Assembly (NCBI GenBank): GCA_907165135.1
Contig: OU015567.1
Location: forward strand, 4,159,001-4,223,000
Origin: Oikopleura dioica
Lineage: Eukaryota; Chordata; Appendicularia; Copelata; Oikopleuridae
DNA: 64,000 bases
Reading direction: 5' to 3'
A program made the translations under genes and the position numbers. The notes under the pieces are model-generated. The model was not told the DNA's origin, made no database searches, and was given only the letters and a program-made list of their open reading frames with translations. Within the stretch, counting starts at the first letter, position 1, and the number at the start of each line of letters is the position of its first letter. This document shows positions 34,742 through 47,400 of the stretch, one piece after another.

Positions 34742-36980
34742 TCAATTTGAATTGGGAATGGCAGGATCGTAGAAATGGAAATTATAAATTTCTGAACTGT
34801 TTTGTTCGCGAAGTACGCTGATGACGAAGGGTTGATGCGGGTGGAAAATGTAGACAACTTGCGCTATAAATCTAGTTTAATATTTGTAAAAACATCGAAA
34901 CTTACAGTTTTTATGATGTGAAGAGAAGAAGATCGGGTCAATGTCGCCTCCGAGGGCGAAAACTTGACTATTGCAGCATCTAAAATTCGTGAACTTGAGA
35001 TCAAAAGTGTAGAAACAAACCTGCAAAAGAATCTGATCGGCGATTCCGGCAGCTTTCTTGGCTTATAAAAGGAGGAAATGAAAGTATCATCGAAAGAGAA
35101 CAAATCGACGCGCATATACGGACTGGGCGTGTGAACCTGCGGCGGTGGAGGACACTGCCATAGAATGTGCTTGATCGCTTCTGCCCGACTACCGTACTTG
35201 GCCTTCTCCAATTGAGCTTTGTACTTTTCACGGGCGGATTTTGAATGAATCGTGCAGGTTCGAAGCAACTTGTATTTTGATGGTTGGCTTTGGAATTCCA
35301 TCGTGTGTTGGAAATCAATCATCACTTTGTAGAAGCTTTCGGATATGTTTTCTTTGAGGGTTGATTATTTTGAAATTTTTATTCTCCGTTTTAACGTAGC
35401 TAACTTCCGTCGACATAAGTTTTCAGAAACATTTGATCAATCACTAGTTGAATTTTGAATTAATAAAATTAGAGCATATACGGATATTATGGTGTCTTAA
35501 AAACAATATTTCACGCCAAAATTAAACAACCCTAGTTCCTGTAATTCCAAGAATCTCGCCAGAGCTTATCTCAAACATAACAAAAAGCGCGACACGAGAC
35601 GGAAGCTGACTTCTCAATTGAGGATTGCTTACTGGACTGACGGCTTCCAAAATCGTCTTTTCCGCAGCGAGTTTGATCAGAAACGTATCATCGTCGACGA
35701 GATGGATTCGCCAGATCTTCAAGTGGCGTAAGAAGGAAAATTGAGACCAGAACTTTTCGTGAGGCAGATTTTTGAAGAGAAACGTCAAGAGTTTTTGTTT
35801 GAAGCTTTTTTGGGGTAGAAAATGATCGAAAAAGAACTGGAAAAGGAGTTCAAAAGCCCCTTTCGGCTTTGAAGAAGCAGCAAAAATTTAGTCATTTTTC
35901 GATAATTTCATCCCTTTCCTTGTCAAAACCGGTGATTTCCCGAGCGTCTCCCTGAAGTCTCTTCTATATTCTGGATGCATTCTGAGCAGTTCAAAGTCTC
36001 CTGGATAGATGACTGCTCCAATTTGTCCGTTCTTGACGACTCGGCCATCCGGAGTGATTTTAAAGAGGTAAATTTGTTGTTGATGAAGGCCGAGAATCGC
36101 GAGATTGTCGTTGTGGACAGTGACTCCTTGATTGTTGTAAAGAACGACGAATTCGTGGCGCATTTCGAAGTAGTCAGACACCACCTGAAAGCGTTTCTTT
36201 ATTGGCTTCTTTCTTTGAGGACGTTCTTACCCTCAATTTATCCTGATAATCTAACAGGTGAAAAGTATAGTGCTCGTGTTTGATACTTCTAGCGTCGTGA
36301 GGCGATCCAATCGTCTCGTTCGAGTATTGAAAGTCTCGGAGATCCATTCCTTCTGTCATATCGTGTTGCTCGAAACTGGCGACGAGGAGAAATCGACCGA
36401 CGAAGAGGGAGAATTCGCGGTAGATTCGCTTGTTCCCATCGCGAAGGAGATTGTAAGTGTGGACGTGTTGGAAGGCTTTGGAGAAGGACTCGGATCGGAG
36501 CTTCGAAAAAGTGTGTTCCAGTCGAATGTTTCTGAAAAAAGAGGTCAAAAGAAGCCGACAAAGCTGCTGCTACCTGGTTCTATCATGAATCGGCGGCTGC
36601 CCTTCAAACTTCTCCTTTTCATCCCGAAATTTCTGCCTCGTTTTGACCACACTGTCGCTTCCCTTGAATCTGAACAGTTCCACCGAATGGTCCCCCAAAG
36701 CAATCATATATTTTCCGCAGGGACTGAAGCGTTTTGGCGAGCAGTTCTGAGGCACGATGATTTTTGTGAGACTTCCATTTATCGGAATATTCTGCGCGAA
36801 ATTTGCGGTTGGAATTTTTCTACCGATTGAACGATTTCGTAATCGCCGGACAAGGCAGTGGTGATTATTCGCATTCTGAAAGAAAAATTAAGATTATTTT
36901 TTTTCGAAAAATCTAGAGCTTACGATTTTTCTGTTTTTGTCGATAATAGACTGAATCTCTGGTGACAACTTCTTTTCCAT
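34742..36980 (-). CDS. DET1: DET1 homologue, CRL4 ubiquitin-ligase adaptor
   Basis: DET1 binds DDB1 and COP1 in a CUL4 ubiquitin ligase. Exons start at ATG 36980 (MEKKLSPEIQ). Family-like segments in order: CSPKRFSPCGKYMIALGDHS, EHYTFHLLDYQDKLRV, LAILGLHQQQIYLFKITPDG, FSFLRHLKIWRIHLVDDDTF, VMFEISSGEILGI, YGSRAEAIKHILWQ, SPYMRVDLFSFDDTFIS and VYIFHPHQPFVISVLRE. The protein is shorter than the ~550-residue vertebrate form. The intron at 35352-35538 is GA-AG (ACAG|GAACTA…CAAAG|AAAACA); only that boundary gives the conserved ITENISESFYK. The other introns are GT-AG. It probably forms an operon with RED downstream. Confidence 0.92.
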
Positions 36981-37301
36981 TTTTCATTCTTCGAAAATCT
37001 CTACTTTATTGGTTTTTCTCGGTCATGAAAATTTCTCGTTTCGCTGGAGGAAACGGCGCGCGCTCTAATTGGTCAGCCGCCTGGATGATGGATCGGTCGA
37101 GGAAGAAGATTAATTGAGAATGAAAGATTGAGAAAGTTATTTATTTGATCACAGGTGAAGGGTCAATTCATGCAGACTGTAAACAAAGTTTTTGACAAGA
37201 TAAGAATCTTCTTCATATGTAAAATAGAGAATATTATATCAGCCCAATAATACGGCTTACCGGACGAAATTTCGGTCACTTTTTATTTTAAATAATTTAT
37301 T
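36981..37301. other. intergenic, no gene seen
   Basis: This 320-bp gap lies between the 3' end of the matrix gene at 37302-40600 and the DET1 start. On the minus strand the matrix gene's stop is followed at once by AATAAA and a second AATAAA. The rest presumably holds the DET1 promoter. I see no motif I can name. Confidence 0.5.
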
Positions 37302-40300
37302 TCAGTAAAGAGGCTTGCAAACGTTCTCGCAATTCCAAGTACAAGTATCAACATCAAAGACGCCAGTTTCAGGGCAAGAATTGTGACAGTTTCTGTCACA
37401 GAAAGTAAGAATTTCGCGGTCTTTGCACATTTTTATTGAGCAAGAATTTCCATCTCGAACCATTGATCCGCCATCGAAATGAAGTCTTTCAAGATATCCA
37501 TTTGTCTCGTGTTCGATGTAGCAACGGGAAGAAAGAACTTAATTTTCAATCATTTTTAGTTTTGATTTTTACGAAACCTGGAATAAAGAGCTCGCCGATG
37601 AGATCCGGATTCTGGTTCTGGCAAAATATTCTTTGAATGAATTCATTCGCTTCATGAATTTTCTTCATCTCGAAGTCCGAGAAGCTGATAGGTCTTTGGC
37701 TGTCGACAAGATTCAGTTGATCCTCATTGTTGAAAATCCAGACTGCGTTCTTCAGTGGAGCTGGGTTTTGGCGGCCATTGTTTGTTGGACTTAAATTTTG
37801 TTGCCTGTTTTTTCGGGATGAAAGATACCTGGAGCTGATCATGATAACCGAGAACTCGTTGTCCTTTCTCTCCATCGCAAAAATCTGGTTGAAAACCATG
37901 TGACTTTGGACAAGACCAGATCTACTCTGCTCTAGAATCACGTTCAAATGCTCCTTGACATCGTTGAAATCCGTGAAAGTCTGGACATAATCGATTGAAA
38001 TTCCTTTTCGAGTCCCCTGGATGATGGAGAGTTTCATCCTCAATCTCAAGGGCATAAGGGCTGTTTTACTGGTTAAAAATTGGATAAAAAATTACGATTT
38101 TTATCAAAGAAAACCAGTTCCTTGATGAGCTTCAGCAAACTCGTAGATGACGTCTTGATAGTACGACCTTGAGGCTTCCTGGATATTGTTCGATATGTCA
38201 ATGTAGAAGTGAACTACAGCATCGTCGATTTCACAGGGTGGTAGGATTGTCTGAGATGAACAAACAGCGCTTGGGACGATAGCGCCTGTCACATGAATGA
38301 TGTCTTCGTGGATTTTAACGACGGCGGAATTGATCTTGTTTCTGTCATCGTCAGCTAAAAATATCTTTGAGAGAAGGTCTTTTAGGACCTCAGATTCTTT
38401 CATTTGAATATTATATAAGAGAGGTATCACTCTTATAAGGCAAAAAAAAAACAGAAAATATTTATTTATTGACAAATTTATGGTTTTTCATATAGTCGTA
38501 AATGTAGACTCTACATGATATAGAAAGCTTACCTGGTAAGCTCATCGTCGCATCTCCATTAAAACCACTGTCGATTTTCTTGACAAAATCAATCAATTCT
38601 TGCGCCTCAAACTCGTCCATTCCGACTGTGATAAGCTGAATCGGGCTTTCTCCCAACGTTCTTGCAGCGCCTCCAGCATGAGAATGGGACACGACCGATG
38701 GAACTTCGCCGACAAAAGCGTAGATTTTTGAGGGAACTTCTAAAGTGAGTTGGTCGGTTTTTACTCGAGCAAGAGCGGTCTTTTCGGGGGCTCAAAATTT
38801 AAGGACCGTAAAATCATTTAATTATTGATGCTTTTATATATTTTAGAACCGATTTTTACGGATGAAAGAAATATTTCCTTAGGTTAAAAATCTTCAGCTC
38901 AAAAATTAGGAGCCCTGTTCTTGAGTGGAAAATTCTGATCATCAAAAGACGAAACCTTGATTTTAACGGATTCCGAGAAGGTCGCATTCAGATTGTTCAT
39001 ATACTCCTCTAGAACTTTCGCATGATCAATATGCTTATCTACCATGACATAAATCACTCCTGCTCCTTCTATCGTCTGCGGCAAATTCGGCATGATGACC
39101 GGCTCAGCTAGTATCGTCTGTTTTTCCCGAAGAACTTGGCAGATGAGGGATGAGACGGTGCATGAAAAATGCTCGATTGATTCGATGTTGAAATGCCAGG
39201 CGCCGGAATCGCGGTAGTCGAAATCCTTGCCTTCGATTTCGATAAAACCAACGAAAACACTTTTATGACGGTTAGTTGTAAAATTAAATTTGAACTTCTC
39301 GTTAATTTTATGTTTTCATTAATGAGATTGAGGAAGAGATGACACCTTCTTCTAAGATTGCGAAGCAATTCGGTGATGTTTTTATCGATGATTTTGATTA
39401 TAGAACTCCCCGATGAAGACATCTTAGTTCCTCGAAAATCGCCTCAACAAACTGCCCGAAAGTTAGTTTTCAAGAACGAGCAGAGAAAAATTGTTGAAGA
39501 AAATCCGGATTTACAATTCCTTCAGAAAAGCTATCAATTCACGAAGAATTTTCAAGTTGAGGTTTTGTTTCTCTCCTTTCTAATTATGTCGGTCCTGCTT
39601 AACTTCTATCTGATCGCTCTCAAAATTATCAAAAAGAAGGTTATCGGGGTAATTAAATTTGTTGACATTTTTTCTTTGAGAAAGACTCACGAAGCAATCG
39701 AAAATAATCTGCTGAAAAGAATCTTAACCTTTCCTGTCACTCATTTTCGCACTTGTCATGAAATCATTAAATCTCGGGCCCGCATCCCAACCATCCTCGA
39801 AGTTGATTGCTTCTGGGAAAATCAAGATGATTTTAGTCTGGTCCTTCATTTCCGCAAGCTTTTCGAATCCTTTTTATTCAAGGCTCAATATCATCTATTA
39901 TTATTTTTTCCAAAGTATAAGGCTTCGAGGGAAGTCTAGAGCGGCTCAAGTAGAGCCTTTCCTGGAATCTCTTTATCATCATCTGCTTCTCTTCGACGCC
40001 TGTAAGCATAATAATCATCAGTAGCTATAAAATCAGTTTGATCATAAGCATCTCCATATGCATCTTGATAGGAGTTTCCATAGTCTCCAAGGGAAACAGG
40101 CTCATTTTCGAATCTTCCCTCCAGGATATCAGCTCTTTTCTGGACGTCGTAAAACAGCTCTCTTGGGATTTCAGAGTAGTTGATTGAAAATCCGGATGCA
40201 AAAAGAGCCGCGACTTCTTGAGGCGTTTGTCGGATGAAAATTACTTTTTCGTTGATGACGAGTGTGAGGGTGACGCCCTCGTTTTTGTGGTCGAGTGCAG

Positions 40301-40600
40301 TTGTGAAAATGATGGTGTTTTGGACAATCTCTTCAAGTTCTTCATCAGTTCGGCGATTGGCATGGATGTAGATAAGGACATTGACGATTTGGGAGTCGGA
40401 TTCGACAATGGTTTTGCAGACAGTTCCGTGCGACTTTGGACGCATGCAGATCGGAGTGTTCAGAACCTTGGTTTCGATTGTTGTTTGAATTGAAACCGGG
40501 GTAGTTGTTCTCGGAGCTGTCGAGGGCGAGTTCGATGTTGTTGCTTCTTCCGGACAAAGATGAGCGGCAAAAGAACAGTGCAGACTTTTTCGCGTTTCAT
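37302..40600 (-). CDS. secreted VWA-like matrix protein with Cys-rich tail
   Basis: A multi-exon gene. The ATG at 40600 gives a signal-like N-terminus (MKREKVCTVLLPLIF). It joins the following Thr/Pro-rich segment (PEEATTSNSPSTAPRTTT) only after a one-base shift at the T run near 40564. Then comes a tail-type module (VLIYIHANRRT…GVTLTLVINEKVIFI) ending in a basic YRRRREADDD site, VWA-like segments (KIILIFPEAINFEDGW, IQLITVGMDEFEAQELIDF, AVVHFYIDISNNIQEA, EFSVIMISSRYLS) and a final exon (to 37302) with about ten cysteines (CSIKMCKDREILTFCDRNC). The last intron joins as CCAG|GTTTCG…TTAAG|TTCTTT. I cannot name it. It is clearly related to the giant gene next door (41410-56292) and probably acts outside the cell. 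Exon boundaries between 38.4 and 39.9 kb are not resolved. Confidence 0.6.
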
Positions 40601-40920
40601 GAAATTTCATGATTTCATAATAAAAGTTATGTAATAAAAAATCGGGTCATTGACCCAAAGATTTTCGAGAAAATATTTCATAATGATTATTTAATATCCA
40701 AATTGACGCAGTTCCAGATTCACTGTCCAATATTTTTTCCATGATCTTGTCAAGATAAGTCTATCTGAGCACTCTTACAACCAACAAAGGCTATGGAATT
40801 CTTGACAGCACATGTTTGAGGGACAAACTTCAGTTTGGTACTATAAGCTGCTCGACTCGCGCTCGAAATCAAAGAGAGTTTTGTCAACAGAAAATTATTG
40901 ACCTATTTTGACTTGCGATC

Positions 40921-41241
40921 ATGGCGAAACCGCGTGTTCGATTTTTGGAACATGTGGCCTTCATTTCTGCTCCAGACTATAAGCGAAAAATTAAGGTTTG
41001 TTTCATAAAAAAATGAAAATAATTTATTCCTCAGGTGCCTTGGGACAATTTGACCAACGAAGAAAAATGCATCGCGAAACTAGAACTCAACTTTTTCAAA
41101 GCCACCGAAATGATTGTTCACCCGAAGAGTCAGTCGAATACGTCTATGATCTTCATCGAACCCGCAGTCCTCCAAAAAATGGCGAAATTCAAGAAGAAAT
41201 ACAAGCAAATGATTCAACAACTACCCGTTTCTACTCCATGA
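40921..41241 (+). CDS. small basic protein, unknown
   Basis: Two exons, 40921-40995 and 41035-41241, are separated by a 39-bp GT-AG intron and encode 94 residues. The N-terminus MAKPRVRFLEHVAF contains RVRF, which fits the RVxF consensus for protein phosphatase 1 docking, though a four-residue motif is weak evidence. The rest is Lys-rich and probably helical (KMAKFKKKYKQMIQQL). It has no signal peptide or membrane segment. It lies on the opposite strand between the two matrix genes. I do not recognise the family. Confidence 0.6.
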
Positions 41242-41409
41242 TTTTTTGCGGTTAAAAATTGGCCAAAAAGATATAAAAGTATAAATTCTTTCTAGAAAGA
41301 ATTTCATACAGTTACTCGACACAGTTAACTGCGAAAGTGTCACTCCCACGTGCTTTTTACGGGCGACTTGGGTCAAACATATTTGCATGTCAATAAAAAT
41401 TTCTAAACA

Positions 41410-44400
41410 TCAAAACGCGTTCCTTTCACTATCCTCTGGCTCAAGAATGATCGCATATTGCTCGATTTCTTCTTTCACATTATCGTTCAAACTTTCATCA
41501 GGAACGAAAATTGCTACAGTAGAATTTTCGTCGACAGATCTTCGTTTTCTATAATAATAATAGTCGTCCGAAGCGTCTTTTCCTGACACATAATCGTCAT
41601 AATCTGGAGTTGGCGCTAGAATCTTTGTTGGATCGACACCTTCAAAGGAAAGAGCCTTCAATTCTTCAACAAGTGTTTTCGCTAATTCGTCGGAAATTGT
41701 CCCGTTGAATACAAGATCTTCGTTGAAATACAGAGCGAGATTTTCAAGCGACAATTCTGTTTTCAATACTGATTGAAGAAGAGCTTCGAGTTTTGCAGAA
41801 TAGTCTGTTGTTTCAAGAACTTCAATGATCAGGGTCATCGACACTGACCCACTTTCCACCGCGCAGGAATCGTATTTGATTTCACATGAATCGAAGAACG
41901 CTGGTGCTTCCGTTGAACTCGTTTTTGAAGTTGTTAAGTCAACAGGATCCATTCCAGAGCTTTCAACATCGTCACCAGAGCTTTGATAGTCTCCAGAGCC
42001 GCTTCCGCTGCCGTCGCCACTCCCACTTCCAGACAGTTCTTGTTCGAACTCCTGGCAGAAAAACTCTTTGATTTTGCATGGGAGGCCGTTCGAGATCTTG
42101 ACTTCCTTTGATCGTGAGTCACTTCCTTGACTGAGAGTCAAGACGTTCGAAGAAACTTTACTGTCTCGTAGACTGTTCATGAATTCCTCAGTTTTGATTT
42201 CCTTGGCTTTGACCAGCAAGGAAAGACCTTTGATGTCTTCCATGACAGTTATTCCGTTGACCTTCATTGTGACTGAATAAAGATTGGACCCATTGTCGTA
42301 CCCTAGAATGGTTGAAACAAGATAGTCAATCTGGCGTTCGAATTTAATGAAGTTTTCCTTGATGTTCCAGATTTCTATCAAAACTGATGTCGCGGAGGCA
42401 TTATCGCAAAAAGCTGAGCCTGATGATTCTGGTGAAATGCATGGGAATCGGTAAAGTGTATAAATAGAAAAAGTTGGGTCGTTGATTTGGAAGAAGTTTG
42501 CGACTGTTGTCGTTGTTGTTTTTCGTGATGGCGCTTTCGGCAGTGTGGTGGTTGATATGTTTGAAGAAGTTGTGTTAGTGGTGCTTTTTCTGCTCGTCGT
42601 GGAAGTGGACGATGTTGTCGAGGTAGTTGTTGTCGAAGTCGTGGTAGTTGTGGTAGATGTAGTTGTAGTCGTTGTCGTACTTGTTGTCGTACTTGTTGTA
42701 GTTGTTGTTGTAGTCGTAGTAGTGGTAGTTTTCGTAGATGTAGTTGTAGTAGTTGTTGTCGTACTTGTTGTTGTCGTTTTTGTAGTTGTAGTAATGGTCA
42801 TTGAGGCTGTTGTTGTAGTGGTTGAAGAAGTGGTGGTTGTCGTTGTTGTAGTTGTTGTGGTAGTTGTAGTTGTAGTCGTAGTCGTAGTTGTAGTTGTAGT
42901 TGTGGTGGTTGTTGTCGATGTGGTCGTCGTTGTCGTTGTCGTTGTCGTGGTGGTTGTCGTCGTAGTAGTTGTAACAATACAAAATTGCGAGAATTCATCA
43001 TCGTCAATAGACAGTATCTTACAAATACTATCAACAGTTGAATCATCAGCAGCGCTTCTCCGTTTTCGTGTGCCATAAAAGTCTGAACCATATGTCGAGT
43101 CATAATTTTCGTTTGAATTGTAAAAGTCCCCATCGTCTGCACTTGTTGCGTAGAAGCCATATGCATCAGATGCAACTTGCACTGTTGGCGACTTCTTGAG
43201 AACAAATCGGTCGAACTCGGATGGAATCTGGTCATTTTCTGAAGCGAGGATGAAATATCTTGGCTCCGGATCTGCCTCGCAAATGAGCTTTTCCAGCTCT
43301 TTTTCGAGATTATCGAAATTCACGGGGGTTAGTTTCAAAAGTGAGTAATGCTTTCCGAAAGCTTTTTTGAGATCATTTTCCATCGATGAACATAGTTCTG
43401 AAGAGTTTTGATCATAAACAGCCAGGACATAAGAAGACTCATCGATTTCTTGGTGGCACTGAGGATCGGATCGACAAGTTTCATGCATCTGAATCGCGTC
43501 TTTCCATATTGTGGCTTCTTGGTTTATCAAAGCACCAGATGTTTCATAAATAAAACTGTCTTCCAGCACCGTCAAGTCCATGAAATGCTTCAATCCGTTC
43601 AACTGAAGGGTCTTGAAGAATCCGTTTTCTCCTGGATTCTCGATCAAACAACCATCGAGTTCATAATGAGTCCATCCGTTAAGAATGTGATCAGGAGTTG
43701 CTTCAATTTCGCTCGTCAAGTTTTCCAGTCCTTCTCTGTCTGCTAGATACCCAAAAGAAATCAAGACGAGCTGATCTGGCTCAACTTGGCCAAGACGAAG
43801 ATCTTTCGTCGCCAATCGCTTGATCATGTTCTTCGGGAAAGTAAATTTCTCCGGATCGTTCGAGTTCGGTAAGTCTGTATCAAGCCAAACGCCGAAGGAT
43901 TTATAATTGTCCGATGTTATTTGAAGACCGTTTCCAGAGAAAACGAATTCGATCTGGAGATTTGTCTTCATTTTCGAGTGAAGATCTGCCAGAATCGATT
44001 CGAAAGCAAAGTTGAGATCAAGTGTTTCGGGGATGAAAGAAGTCGTCAAGAGATAGAGAATGATCTTCGGCGGGCTGAGCGGAATCGGGGTTGGAATGTT
44101 CGTCGCGATTTGACCCGCTTGTCTGCAGATTTCTTTCCTCACTGGCTCAACGAGATCATCAAGGTCAAAACTGTTCTTTACGTTGTAAACTCGCCCCTTA
44201 GTTTCTTTTACGTATTCGCCGAAATTGTCGATTTCTCGGCTTTTTCCAAAAGTAACTCCGATGATTGGATGATTTCGCATGTCAGGGCTGATCCATGAGT
44301 TGTCACGATTTGAACTCACACGAGACTCATCGTGGATTTCTGAGATCAGGTCGAAAGTTGGGAGAATATTGCGCTTCTGTGTTTCTGAGAGGGTTCCAAA

Positions 44401-47400
44401 CAAGATGATGGAGACTTTTTTCGCACCCTGGAAAATGCATTAGTATTTTTGTGCTTGATGTAAGAATATAAAGATATTATCTTAGATATATCAAAATTTG
44501 ACTTTATTAAAATTATTATTTCAAGACGAATCATTTAACGTAGATGACACTTATCAGTTTGTTTCATTTTAGCCATAAAATAAAGTTAGAATTTGATATG
44601 ATAACTCAATCGCAAAAATTCTAAACGGATTTGTTGATTCATTTGTGAAGATATTTTGAAAAAAGTAGCGCGATGTCGATTTTATATCAATCGGAAATGG
44701 TTCATTCCCTTTGATAAAAATCTCAAGACGATAAAATGGTTCGATCAGCAGCTGTTTTGAACCGAACCAAAAAAGGAACTAACCTGACGAGCACCATTTT
44801 TCTGCGAAAAGAACTCATTTTTGTTGAGCAGCGAAAGATCATGCAAGAAAACTCGGTATTCATAAGTTGAGTTTTGAGCGGCAATTTCCTCATCGATTCG
44901 ATCTGAGTTCGTGAAAAATTTTGAGCCTTTGTATTTCCTCAAAAATGCATGTTCGAAACCAGTGTCTCCAAGAGACCCAATCGAAACTGTCATGTGCTTT
45001 TCAGAACTGACAAAGCCATCCAAAATCTTTTCAACGAATTCTTTCTGGTTTTCGATTGTATTTCCCGCTGATTGAAAACCAATAAAAAGGTCGATTTGGG
45101 CGCAACAAATTGGAAGACCTCCAGAACTGTGGTCCTCAGCGATACATTGTTCATCGGGACTGAGGGTTGGGAAAGGTTGAGGGAGAAATGGGACGATTTC
45201 GTCTTCGATCGAGCAGATTCGGCTTGCTGAAAATAAAAATGACCGATTCTTGAAAAAATAGCGGAGACCTACCAATATTTCCAGCAATATACTGAGCATC
45301 ATTTATCTCCCACTCCGGCATGAAAAAGACTCGGTCGGAATGACCCGCCAGTTTGAACAATTTTTCGATGCTTTTCGTCAAATAATCAGAAACACCAATC
45401 GCAACGACAAAAACAACAGGCTCGTCAGAAGTTCCTTCCCAATATACTTGAGTTCGGTCGATTTCCGTTTCGGGTTCGTTTTCTGCGAGATGTTTTATCA
45501 CCACAATTGCTTTGTTTCGGCCAAGGGAGTCTTTGAACCAAGCTTCAGCAGCTTCCGGATAAAAGCCTTCATAAAAATGATAGCCGCGATATTCTTGAGC
45601 TTCGCTTTTGAGTCCATCGATTCGGTCGCAGATTCCTTCTTGCGATTCTGGCTCTGTGAATGGAAATTCTAGTCTCGCATGATCTCTGCTGATCGGTTCA
45701 ACGGAGATTCTAGTGACGGAGGTGTCGAAATGCGAAACGAGAGATTTGGCGAAAAGACGTTGCCATGCATGGTCGACTTTTTGAACTTCGCTTTTTTATA
45801 TTGAGGAAAAAATTTGATGATAAATAAAGAAACTTCAACTTTGGTCGAATACAGTTATTTATTATTCTGAGGGCATAATTGTAATCGGATGCATGATCAA
45901 ATTTCCTCGAAGAGAGATCAGATAAAAAGGTTCATTTTTACAAACTATCTTTCAAAAATTTCAAATGATAGCGTTTCCAGATAGTGTTAATAATTTTGAT
46001 TCATTTGATGAATCTTTTCTCGAAGAAAAATATCCGCAAAAATGACCAGTTTTTTGATTTTTATATCTAACGGCAGCTGTTTTACCTGATGCTAATTGCA
46101 GATAAAGTGCTAAGAGGTACGTTAACTTAATCAGATATCAGCTGATCATAATCCCAATACAAAAAATCAAATTATGTCAATATTTCCTGAAAGCATCGAG
46201 AGCGATAACAATATCAGTTTGCATCGAACACGTTCCATTTGTAAAGCAAGGTACCTCAAAATCAAATTCATCTTCACCTTCCAAATCCACCGTTCTTCCT
46301 TCTTTCACTGTTTCTCCTCCGGTTTCTTTGCAGATTTCCGCAAAAACAGGGCTGAGGAAGTTTTGCAAGTCGGTGAACTTCTTTGTATTGTGGACGAGCT
46401 CGGGTGAGCTGGCGATTTCAAGAAGCTCGGAGTCCACTGCTTTGTTCACTCCAACAGCGACAACGGCCAAGTCTCCTGCTTGACGAAGATTTTCGCCGAC
46501 GATTTTCACCGCATTTTCACCGAGGTCTTTGGATCTTCCGTCAGTGACCACGATCATGATTTTTCTTTGAGGAGTTTTTCTAGATTAAAAAAGAGAAAAT
46601 CATAAGGAGATAAAAATTAAGAGATAAGAGATGATTTGTCCTCTTATTTTTGCGAAGATTAATTTATAATAAATCTAACAAGGTACTCGACGTCAAATCC
46701 GCCAATTTTTCAATTCAAATCACGAATAGGGTTAACTCTTCCTGACATTTTCCCTTGCTCCTCTTTCCGGGGAAAACTCCTTCTCCGCAGCATATTTCAT
46801 CGCCGTTCCCGTCAAAGTTGAGAAACCAGAGTGATACTTGATATTCGACAGAACCTTCATGAACTCTGTTATCTCTCGCTGTCCCTCTTTATCATCAAAT
46901 CTAATGACTGGCTCGACAACATCGGAATATTGCAGAAGGCCGTAGTTCATGTCGCCTCCATGCTCGAAATTGATCTTGACGAATCGCTGGACGAATTCGA
47001 TGATGCTTTCCCAGCCGGCTCGTTTTGTTGAATAACTTCCATCTTAAAGTTTTGACTAATATTTTACTGGACCTTGAACCCTTTTCGGTGGGCAATGCAG
47101 GACAACCATTTGAAAATTATGTTTATTCGGTAAAAATACATTTTGATAATTTATAAAAACTTAGATGAAAAATGACATTTATGGTTCTTTGAATATTTCT
47201 TCCTCACCAAGAACAAAGAAAATATCCGCTGATGGATGCTCAACTGAGCATTCTCCAACTTGATCATGAATATCGTTAATATCCACGGGCGGTTCGACGA
47301 CCTTTTCTTCCACCGAGAGGCAAATGTCTTCAATAATTTTGTCGACGATATCTTGCTCCAAAAGCGATTCAGAATCATCAAACTGGTAAATGTCGCCGTA

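Noticed and set aside
36258-36830. 190-residue plus-strand frame
   Set aside because: Antisense of DET1 exons whose minus-strand translation matches the family.
39358-39939. 193-residue plus-strand frame with hydrophobic stretch
   Set aside because: The minus strand here encodes a VWA-like segment (KIILIFPEAINFEDGW) in line with the flanking exons; the plus frame has no domain or splice support.
42482-43078. 198-residue valine-rich plus-strand frame
   Set aside because: Antisense shadow of the second threonine tract.
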